Shown here piece by piece: positions 55,182 through 64,000 of a stretch of 64,000 bases of DNA. The stretch comes from Paguma larvata (Eukaryota > Chordata > Mammalia > Carnivora > Viverridae). A program made the position numbers and the translations under genes. How positions within the stretch are numbered: position 1 is the first letter of the stretch; every line of letters begins with the position of its first letter. Location of the stretch: assembly GCA_030068075.1 (NCBI GenBank), contig CM057842.1, positions 42,184,659-42,248,658 on the forward strand, read 5' to 3'. The notes under the pieces were generated by a model. That model made no database searches. It saw nothing but the letters and a program-made list of their open reading frames with translations, and was not told where the DNA came from.

Positions 55182-57639
55182 GGAAATAAAAGAAAGAAAA
55201 AATAATAAGACAGATTGCATCTACGGAGTGTATCAGTTCTTACATGGAAAGGCTCTTGTAGGGCCTGGCAGTAAGGTGGAAGGATGCAGGTACAATTTAT
55301 GAATGGCTGCATGCAAAAGCAAGGTAAATAGTGAAAAACCATGTCAGTTATCCAGATGATATTGCTAGACCATGCCGCGTGTGAGAACACCTTCATATCA
55401 GTGTTGGAGAGGGAAAACCTCCGTTTCTAGTTCTGTGATGTTCCACGTTGGCCTTCTGTTTTGGCGTTGTTGAAGGGAAGCCTAAGACAAAAGATCACAT
55501 GGCAAAGATAAGCTTCTTATGTACGTGATTAATGCAGAATTCTTTCTAGCAAGTGGTCATTAGAGAGAACTTGGTGCCGGGGTGTGCAGGATGAAACAGT
55601 GTCTCCATAGTTAGGAAGGTCTGTCCCGGGCTCATTCCAAAGTGCTTTGCTTGTGGGAGAAATGAACATGCCTGGTATAAAGCCGTCTAGTGTATGAGGC
55701 CCACCCAGGACACAGAGACTGCGATCTACTCAGTGAGTCAACCTGCAGTTCACTGTTACTCTGTGTTAGGGAAGGGCCTTGTAAAAATATCCAGGTACAT
55801 GTTTCTAGTTGTTCTCTGTCAAAACAAAGATATCTGAACGGTTTTCTAAAACTTAAAGTTACCTTTTAGCCAGCTTGCAAATCTGCCTTTCCAGGGATCA
55901 AGAATTTATGTTTATTTCCTCACTTAAACCATTATGATAAACACATTTTAAATTTTGTTCATTTTTGCTTTTATACCGTGGGATAAAAGGAACAACTCCT
56001 GTGTAAATTGATTTTACAGTAGTATCCCACATTTGGTGTATGGATAATAGGAAAACTGAAAAGGAAGCAATGGAAAGGCATTGGGGATGTTGGAAAAATG
56101 ACAATAAATGCCGTTTTTAAATATTCATTCAATGCATTGTCAGCACTGGTACTTTATGAAAAGAATACCAAGTTTTAAAACATTATTTGTTTTTTAATTT
56201 TGTCTTCTCACTTGTACCGTGCTGTTCCCAGAATACAAGGTAATTCTTTACCAGTAATGTGTTATTGAATATGAAACCATTTCCTAATATTTTTTGTTCA
56301 CATTATCAGCGGCAGCAATTTGACTCACCAGCCACACATAACTAGATGAGAGAAGAGAGTTGGAAGATCTATGATGTGCTTTGTTACTATGGGAAGCGCA
56401 GGTGTGGAGGTCCAGGATGAAAATAGACTGGAAAGCCGCAGTAGTACACTATTGTGAAAACCTCCACAGTTCCATTAAAATATTTCTTGTGGCTCAACCA
56501 GCCTTCTCTTTCCAGATCAGATTTCAGATCATTTATACACAAACACCTTCACACAGCACGCTTTCTTCTAGCCACAGGAAACAATACTCACCTTATGACT
56601 TTTCTTATAATAATACTTTTCCCACACAAACCTCCACAGTAATTTTTCAAATGCTTTGACTCTTTTGTGTTATTGTTGTCCTGGTAGAGAAAAAGTTTGA
56701 TAGCGTGTGACAAATAGAAAGTTAATGGAATTACTGAAAGGCCTTTAAAATTTGATGGTATAAGACCTCAAGAAAAATAAAACGTCTCCTTAATATTATG
56801 TTATAAATCATCAAGACCATACTGCTGGTGAAAAAACGATAGTAAAACTCATTAACTATTCCTTTCTAAGATGTGACAGAATATTAATAGGATATTTCAT
56901 TTGTTTAAAAAAATCAGAATTTTAAACAATAATTTCCTCTCCAACTACTAAAATATTTCAACAGCAGTGATGATATTATTCTTTTCAAGTACAGTAGAAT
57001 TTCAAGATGCATTATCCTTGCATTTATATAGGACAACATGCCCATAAATGAACAACGTGACACAGAAAATGAAACTCATTCCATATTCTTGATTTGACTA
57101 GGTTAATGAGAGTAGTAATAAATATTTGTTGTAAATCATAAACCGGATTGTCTTTGTTAAAAATTTCTCATAAATTAGTAGTGAATTAAACTAAGTATCT
57201 GCATGTTCAGTCAATGGGAGAGATCAGACAATTTCTCCAATACTTTGGGCCCCTGCTAAAATGAGAATACTCACTTTGGGCATTCACCGATTAACATTGT
57301 CAGGGAAGCTTTCACAACTTTTATTTCAGTTAGTCCATAAAAATAACGTAAATCTACAAAATAAAACAAGTGTGTCAGGAGCCTTGACAAGTGACTTGTG
57401 TTGAGCTATTTTCTTTTTCCTTAAGGTCTCCTGACTTAATCATTGGAAAAGAATTTTGTTTGTCAAGGGGAGTTTGTGCATAATTTTGTTTAAGTTTCAG
57501 ATAGTTTCCCTGTTAGAGACACATAAAGATTATTTAATAGCACATTTCCATACTTAAAATGGATTAGCATATCAAAAGGGCAGGCTTGCTGTACAATGAC
57601 TCTTCAGAAGCATTGTGGAATGCCCCCTTTTCAATTAAA
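55182..57639. other. Sequence without recognised gene
   Basis: No convincing repeat, exon or RNA gene. A TATA-like GGTATAAAGCC at about 55675 has no AATAAA at LTR spacing. Confidence 0.4.
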
Positions 57640-57760
57640 CAGGCACGTGTCATAAGCACTTACTGTGTGTGACAAACACACCATGATAACGTGGGACGAA
57701 GGAAGGAATAGCTAGCTATAAAGATGAATAAGACCTAGCACTGGTCCCAACATAAAGGTG
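57640..57760 (-). mobile_element. L2 LINE 3'-end fragment (antisense)
   Basis: AAGCACTTACTGTGTGTGAC, then AAGATGAATAAGACCTAGCA, is the antisense L2 end pattern. Confidence 0.55.
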
Positions 57761-58024
57761 TTTTAAAAATGGGATAGTTCTAAGAATAACAACAATGGTT
57801 GCAAACTCAGTTCTTCTCATGAAATAGAATTTCAAAATATAAACTCGGTGTCCTTGATGCTGTATGTATGCTTAACAAATTGCGAAGAACCTTGCTAGTT
57901 CTGTAGCTTGTTAGCTAACTTTCTTAAAATGAAGACTTTGTGGAAGAAACACATCTGCGCTCTCTTTAGTCTCTGCAACACTTCCCATGATATATGGGGT
58001 GAAAGTATTAATACGGCAGCCGTG

Positions 58025-58110
58025 ATGATTGATCGATTCCCCACATTTATTGCACACCTACTGTGTTTTAGGAACATGGTGTTCAGTTTTCAATGAACTC
58101 ATTTGCAACC
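58025..58110 (-). mobile_element. L2 LINE 3'-end fragment (antisense)
   Basis: CACATTTATTGCACACCTAC followed by TGTGTTTTAGGAACATGG resembles the antisense L2 end. Confidence 0.55.
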
Positions 58111-59392
58111 TGTAATCTTTCTACCACTAATTAACTGTTTGAAATTAAAAATAATTCAACACACACAGGATGTCCTGTCTGTGCTAGTTTCATTCTTTTC
58201 AAATTAATGAATATTTGAACATAGCTAGTATCACTGAAATAATACATTCCAGTTCTTATGCTCTTGCAAGTTACATCATTTGATAAAGCAGTCTTTGGGG
58301 GATATGTGAATTAGATTAAGTTGAGGAATGCATCTGTTTGCAGTAGGAGACTCAAGATTATTTGAATGCATTATTGATATTGCTGATCACATAGTTGTGA
58401 TGATTACATCGGGCAGTTGGAATTGTTCCAATGCTGTTATCTTATAAACTTACTGCGTCCAAATCTAGTTACTCCGCAGTATTTTCTTTAATATACTATA
58501 ATGTGTCTTTCCCTCTTTTTAACAGCTCTGTTTTTGTCCCAGTGCGAATATGATCTAAGGATCACTTTTATTAATCCAGCCCCTTTCCCATTTTGAATGC
58601 TTAATTAAATCATCATGAAGTGTACTGTTTTCCTGTGAGAATAAGATTCATTTCCTTAGCTTTTCTCTTCAACATACTAAATCTCTGAAATAGTCACCTT
58701 CATAGTATTTCCTAAACTGTATGTTTTCCAAATCTATTTTCTTTTCCTTAAGGAATTCCATAGTGCATAATGACCAACCCAATACTTCCTCTAGGTTAGG
58801 TCCAACTGGTAACAATGCCCTAAGTTTGATTTATTTCCTGTTGTGCTAGAAACACAACCAAGAATCCATCCTTTACTCAGTGCCACCTCATACTGCATTG
58901 CATGCTTTAGAAATGTTCCCAGCCTTTGGCTTTAGGTTACCTTTTTTTTTTTTTTTGGTCATATGCTGACTATCCAGTTGAACCTTGCCTGATTGCACAG
59001 TGTTATAAGTATGTCGGTTGATTCATGGTGATACCAAGTGATACACATCTGTGGCTCTCCTGAAGCCACCATTTCTTACTCATAAAAAGTATGACGTAAG
59101 CAGACTTAAATGACAACATGGAAAGCATGGCTTAGTTTTCTTTCTGAAGGAATGGCAGGGTTTTCATTTATTTGGTTTTTTTGATTCTTACTTCTTAAGC
59201 TTTCTTTTTATAAACTAACCACTGAGTCCATTTAACAACAAGTAACAACAACAACAACAATAAAAAAAAACAAATTAGTCATTTCAGGAAGAAAACTGGA
59301 ACAAATTAGCGATACATTATATTTAAATACAGTAGTCTTGTGTCTTATATTTATCAACCTAATATTTTTTTTATATAAGATCTAGAACATAG
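58111..59392. other. Sequence without recognised gene
   Basis: Contains a T-run at about 58942-58957 and a (CAA)n patch near 59239-59262. Nothing else recognised. Confidence 0.4.
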
Positions 59393-59540
59393 CCATGCGA
59401 TAGAACTTTCTTCAGTGTTGGAAATGTTCTGTCCATTATTCACTGGCTGATACGTGTCTTGAGTACCTGAAATGTGGCTGATGGACACGAGAAACTCAAT
59501 TTTTAATTTATTTCTTAAAAATAAATTTATGTATTATTAA

Positions 59541-59749
59541 CATTTTCATTTATTTTTGAAAGAGAGAGAGAGAGAGACAGAGTATGAGCAGGAAAGGGGC
59601 AGAGAAAGAGAGGGAGACACCGAATCTGAAATAGGCTCCAGGCTCCATGCTGTCAGGCACAGAGCCCATGTGGGGCTTGAACCCACGAACCACGAGATCA
59701 TAACCTAAGCAAAATTTGGATGCTTAACCAACTGAGCACCCAGACGCCC
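59541..59749 (-). mobile_element. Can-SINE nested in MITE (first)
   Basis: Antisense copy: CATTTTCATTTATTTTTGAA end, (GA)n, AATCTGAAATAGGCTCCAGG body, head ending GAGCACCCAGACGCCC. Confidence 0.93.
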
Positions 59750-59772
59750 TCCCCCCGAATACTTTTTAAATG

Positions 59773-59971
59773 ATTTTCTTTTTTTTTTTGAGAGAGAGAC
59801 AGAGCATGAGCAGGGGAGGGGAAGAGAGAGAGAGAGACACAGAACCCAAAGCAGGCTCCAAGCTCCAAGCTATCAGTCCAGACCCCAACACTGGACTTGA
59901 ACCCATGAACCGTGAGATTATGACCTGAGTTGAAGTCAGACGCTTAACTGACTGAGCCACCCAGGTGCCCC
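59773..59971 (-). mobile_element. Can-SINE nested in MITE (second)
   Basis: Antisense copy in the same orientation, starting 24 bases after the first: GAGCATGAGCAGGGGAGGGG, an AAGCAGGCTCCAAGCTCC body, and a head ending CCACCCAGGTGCCCC. The minus-strand frame 59766-59996 is the SINE itself. Confidence 0.94.
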
Positions 59972-60100
59972 TAAAATTAAATTTAAATGGCCACATGTGA
60001 CTAATGGCTACTATATGGAATTAGAATATGAATATAATCTGTAATTCTGAAATCATTATCCAAATTATAATTTTGAAGGGAATTTTTACTTGTCTTTTAA

Positions 60101-60138
60101 GGAGGAATTATCTTAGTATGGAGGAATTATCTTAGTAT
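60101..60138. repeat. Perfect 19-bp tandem duplication
   Basis: GGAGGAATTATCTTAGTAT occurs twice with no gap (60101-60119 and 60120-60138). Confidence 0.97.
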
Positions 60139-60199
60139 AATCACAATATTCCTTGTAAGCTTGTCTTAAAAAGGTAAATGCTTAAACATGTGTAATACT

Positions 60200-60400
60200 A
60201 GAGCTTTACTGTGTCACTAAATTCTTATAACAGCCCTCTAAGGTAAGTATTCATTTAAACCTCTTTTACAGATAAACTAAGATACACTAAACTAAGGCTT
60301 AGAAAAGTACTTTTCCTAAAGTCACATAGCTTTAACATAGCAGGACTTATCCAGAATCCATGTATTTCTGATTCCAAATTGTACAACTCTTAACAGGTAT
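60200..60400 (-). mobile_element. MIR SINE copy (antisense)
   Basis: TTATAACAGCCCTCTAAGGT, TCTTTTACAGATAAACTAAG, CTAAAGTCACATAGCTT and then AGCAGGACTTATCCAGAATC follow the antisense MIR. Confidence 0.75.
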
Positions 60401-60828
60401 TTTTAACTGCCTACTGTTTTCCAGATTTTGCTTTGTAGACTATCAAAAGAATAGAAATCTCATTTTAAATTTTCCACGGACTACTGATGTGAGGTCATTA
60501 GTCGTTGCTAGCTTTTTTATAGTAAGCCCATCCACAGGTCTAAACCAAAATACACAAACTCCAAGTCTATACACATACACTTTATATGCAAAATCTAAAA
60601 AAAAATAAGGATGTTTTAGATCTTTATTCTTTACGAACTTTTTGGTAAAAAACACTTAAGCCTGATCAGTTAAAAAAAATAAAAATTGAAACATTTTTTA
60701 AGTGCATACATGAGCTGGCAAGAAAGTAAGAAAAATCTCCTCCTCCTCAAACACAAAAGTGACAGAGCTGAGCAAGCATGGAGGGGACAGCTGTGTTAGT
60801 CACATACGCCAAATCCCAAGTAGCCCAG

Positions 60829-60975
60829 AGCTTCGCTACTCAAAGCGTAGTCTACACAACAGCCCTATCCACATCAATTGATTAGAAATTAAAAAATCTC
60901 AGACCCTTCCAGGGACCTACTGGAGAAATAGGATCTACATTTTTCACACAGTCTCCAGGGCATTTGATAGGAATT
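60829..60975 (+). mobile_element. MER5A-like hAT MITE
   Basis: GCTACTCAAAGCGTAGTCTA, then GATTAGAAATTAAAAAATCT, GACCCTTCCAGGGACCTACT and CAGTCTCCAGGGCATTTGA follow MER5A in one orientation. Strand is relative to my recollection of the consensus. Confidence 0.6.
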
Positions 60976-63365
60976 CACTTATAAGACAGTGGTTACCTCT
61001 GAGGCTTTTGGAAAAGAGGGTGATAGAACTCTAATATTTAGATACATGTGTACATGCATATGAAGGAAGGAAGGAAAGGAAGGAGAGAAAGGGTTATCAC
61101 AAGGGATAAACAAACGATAAGATATCTGTTACAAGAAAAAAGTTCAATTGAAGGCTAAGGGATATTTTATAGTCAACTGACATAGAAATCTTTACTGTTT
61201 TTAATTTAGTTAAGTTTTTTTGGTTTCCTAGTAATTAATAGTGATGAACCTTCAGTGAGCATTTGTAATCGATGTAATATAAAGATTAATGAAAGTCAGT
61301 TTCATCCAGAGGACTGAATAGAATAAATATTTACCTATCCCCTCTCTGAGCTTCCCCCAGTATCATTCACTCTTCACTAGATAATCTTACCGTCTTGACT
61401 TATTTTTCACTATATAAGCATTTATTGCCTTTGTCAACCCAGTAATGTGCTCCATTACTACAAACCTAATGAAATATCCAAATTGGACAATCTCAGGAAA
61501 GATTTTCCACTATCGTATGAACATAGAATTTTTCAATGGTAGTAAGATCCAAAATCATGGACCATGTTTTGCTTGGTCTTAGAAAAAATACTATGTAACT
61601 TTGTGATTTGTAGTTCACACCAGTAAATACGGTATTTATAACTAATATATCTTCATGTTTTTCAATTCTGAAGATGAGCAAATTTTTCAAATGTAGTAAT
61701 TGGATATTCCTTGACCTTTAGACATTGATCGATTCATAATACTTAGCTGATTCATATTTACCCATTGAGATTCTTTCTTCCTCTTTTACTTTCCAGAGGT
61801 TTTGTACAATTCAAAGCCTATTTTAAACACCTACATCTCAGGTTGAAATTATTTCTGTGGTCTGAGTTCTTATTAATGTGCATTATATCTATTGTCACTT
61901 GGTCTTATGCACATACTACATAGAAGCATCTTTTCTGCTGTCATCCTTATTAATTGATTCTGATGAGTTTTAGTGTTTATATTTCAGTTCCCTCAGTAGA
62001 TTTATTCTAAAATGGACAGTTCTCTTACTGGGCTCTGAACTGATGCAAAGATATGTCCTTCCCTCAGTCATTACAGGTAAATTATGTGTAATTCCATTGA
62101 TTTTTCACTTTTATGCAATAGAACCAGGGAGTTCTTACCATTAACCTAATAAATGTACTATTAAATGTAACTAAGATTTCGTATTCTTGAACTAAAATTG
62201 ATGTATTCCTAGAGCTTATTCAAGAGTTAAATTTAGTATTCTGTTAAGAATGATGACACTTGGCATCATTTTGAACAAGGAAAGTTGGAATTCCAGCAAT
62301 TCTCAATTATGTTTTGCTGTCATTATACTGTTATGTTGTCTTGGGTTAGTTAATGTTTATATTTTGTGCTATTCTTGCTTCTTCATTAATATATTAAGTT
62401 GTGTATTAAGTTATAAATATATCGTTATCAATCTAGTTATGACATTTTATATTAATCCTACACTGACTAGCGTTACATGTTACCAACAACAGGACTTTTA
62501 GCACATCGATCTCCCACAACTAAACTTTAAAACATATGATACGTTGCAGTTCAAAGTAGAAATTATTAAACCCAGTTTCTTGAACAAGTTTACATGCAAT
62601 GTCCCAAATTTTACTGGATTGTATGTCCTGTGAATTTATGCTATTTTAGTATTTCCCAACATATTTTCAAAGTAAGCATAATAAGAAATACTGGGACATA
62701 TTTACCTTTATAAGTTTCATTTATATTAAACACACAAAGAAGCACAGATTCTGCTCTCTTTGAGATATGAAAAGAGATTCCTATATGATGCTAGCAACAA
62801 ATTTATGGCATTTGATCTTTTTTTCCTCTGGTTCTTGGCTACCCATAAGCCTATTTTTCACTGGAAAGCTCCCATGATCTTTTGCTCTATCTAAGGTGGA
62901 AATGAACAAACATCTTTGAGAGCCATGTATATCAAATTACATGAAGGGCTTATACTACAGGACAAGAACTAAGCTCAAGGTGCTTTCTTCATAATATTTA
63001 AAAACATACTATGACCTCTTAGGTGCTCCATAAGTTCGTCATGGTGCTTCAATTTGATCTCAAATATAGGAACAATACCTGTTCATATATTATCACTATT
63101 TCTAAATTAATTCTATACTTGAAGGACTTAGAATCAAACATAACTTTCTATACTTATCCAGTGCACTCTTATAGAGCAAAATTATAAACTTGATAAACTT
63201 GTATGGTTTGGCCTGATGTGGCAAATTAAAAAAAGTAGTAAAATTTTCTCTACAGAAATGAGAAATAAGAATTCCTTAGATCTCCTTCATTTGCTCTGTG
63301 TAGATTATGTGTCCTCAACTTCTACTATATGTTTATTCCACAGGATTTAAGTTGGAATCTTTTAT
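60976..63365. other. AT-rich sequence without recognised gene
   Basis: A short (GAAG)n patch lies at 61063-61085. The longest frames (61493-61690 and 62250-62501) have no domain beyond a hydrophobic, AT-driven composition. Confidence 0.4.
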
Positions 63366-63472
63366 TAAAAAAAAGAAAAGAAAGAAGGAAAGGAAGGAAG
63401 GGAATGAAGGGAAGGTAGGGAAGAAGGAAAGGAGGGAAGGAGGGAGGGAAAAAAGGAGAGAAGGGAGGGAGA
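63366..63472. repeat. Purine-rich (AAGG/GGGA)n tract
   Basis: About 105 bases of almost pure purine, irregular AAGG, GGGAA and AAAGGAGGG units. The two frames across it are low-complexity. Confidence 0.9.
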
Positions 63473-63733
63473 AGCTTTATAACCAAAACACAAGATCCTT
63501 TGTTTTATGCTAATCAGACTCACAGAGGTACTTAGTGTAGTAAAAAGGAAGTGACTCATAGTTTCAGTCACTGACAAGATGGATATCAGAAACACTTTAT
63601 GTTTTACCCTTTAATCCCAATTTTTATTTGAAACTAAGATAACGAATAAAGATGCCGGTGCATCCAATGAGAAATATATCTTTACCCTGGTGTGTCTTAC
63701 CAATTAATGCTAATTGGCTTCATTAAACCATTG

Positions 63734-63895
63734 CAGTGCTTCTCAAACTCTGACATGCTTAAGAATCACCTGGATAGCTGGTTCATATAAATTCAGGTCC
63801 CCATCCTTAGAAATTCAGAAGGGGTTTGGTGGGGCCTCAAATTTGCTCTTATAACAACTTCCAAACAGTGCTGGCATGGGTGGTCAAAGAACTAC
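63734..63895 (-). mobile_element. MER5A-like hAT MITE
   Basis: CAGTGCTTCTCAAACTCTGA, AAGAATCACCTGGATAGCTG, GTTTGGTGGGGCCTCAAATT and GTGGTCAAAGAACTAC follow MER5A in the opposite orientation to the 60.8-kb copy. Confidence 0.78.
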
Positions 63896-63950
63896 ATGTA
63901 AGTAACATTAAAGTTCACTGACATGCAAGATGTTATAAATTATAAATCTT

Positions 63951-64000
63951 GGGGCACCTGGGTGGCTCAGTTGGTTAAGTGTACAACCCTTGAGGTCAGC
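63951..64000 (+). mobile_element. Can-SINE head, cut by window end
   Basis: GGGGCACCTGGGTGGCTCAG followed by TTGGTTAAGTGT is the tRNA-like head with its A box. The body continues beyond the window. Confidence 0.9.

Larger units (their letters stand above)
59393..60025. mobile_element. hAT-type MITE split by two Can-SINEs
   Basis: Left part: CGATAGAACTTTCTTCAGTG, GGAAATGTTCTGTCC, ACCTGAAATGTGGCTGATGG, ACTCAATTTTTAATTTATT. Right part from about 59976: AATTAAATTTAAATGGCCAC, ATGTGACTAATGGCTACTA. Together they match a common short mammalian DNA transposon with inverted GTGGCTA arms, whose exact name I am not sure of. Two SINEs lie between the halves. Confidence 0.72.

Noticed and set aside
55008..55396. 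Two frames with repeated SFLPSFLPS residues
   Set aside because: Antisense translation of the (AAGG)n tract.
55420..55870. Possible LTR around a GGTATAAAGCC motif
   Set aside because: No polyadenylation signal at suitable spacing and no terminal repeats.
1..64000. CRISPR array, operon, phage or other prokaryotic system
   Set aside because: The DNA is mammalian: Can-SINEs, L1, MIR, MER5 and MLT1 LTRs throughout. No evenly spaced direct repeats with unique spacers and no long prokaryotic frames.

Overview
The window is non-coding DNA from a carnivore nuclear genome, most likely a cat (Felidae). The main evidence is about twenty tRNA-derived Can-SINEs. Most carry the feliform body sequence (GTGCTGACAGCTCAGAGCC) behind a GCCTGGGTGGCTCAG head and end in an (A/T)-rich tail. 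Around them is normal mammalian repeat content: L1, L2, MIR, MER5-type hAT elements, MLT1 LTRs and (CA)n, (GT)n and (GA)n microsatellites. The DNA is AT-rich, and I found no confident protein-coding gene, tRNA, rRNA or other RNA gene. The open reading frames are short. They lie in repeats, microsatellites or unremarkable AT-rich DNA. The window reads as intergenic or deep-intronic sequence. All repeat family names come from memory of consensus sequences, not from a database search.

Layout. 0-15 kb: an ancient L1 3' end (1.6-2.9 kb), an L2 copy near 7 kb, three Can-SINEs, a compound GT/GA microsatellite at 13 kb and one splice-site-bounded exon candidate at 10.4 kb. 15.3-23.5 kb: one nearly full-length, sense-oriented, dead L1. 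Its 5' UTR, ORF1, endonuclease, reverse transcriptase, C-terminal region and 3' UTR can all be followed, and four Can-SINEs are inserted in it. 24-36 kb: old MIR and L2 pieces and a cluster of minus-strand LTRs (29.3-30.6 kb), with a further LTR-like stretch at 32.5 kb. 36-38.4 kb: an antisense L1M 3' region broken by a SINE and an AT-rich satellite, then directly another LTR-like block. 40-53 kb: many Can-SINEs, a MIR split by two SINEs, an MLT1 LTR and a small CpG-dense patch. 53-64 kb: an L1M 3' end, an (AAGG)n tract, a hAT-type MITE split by two adjacent SINEs, two MER5A-like copies and a SINE cut by the window end.

No genes here work together, and I did not find a new biological system. 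What is informative is the insertion record: nested elements with readable target-site duplications, SINEs with unusual internal duplications, an L1 with lesions in its catalytic sites, and LTRs that still show TATA and polyadenylation signals. The most testable non-repeat lead is the 85-base exon candidate at 10386-10470, and it is weak.
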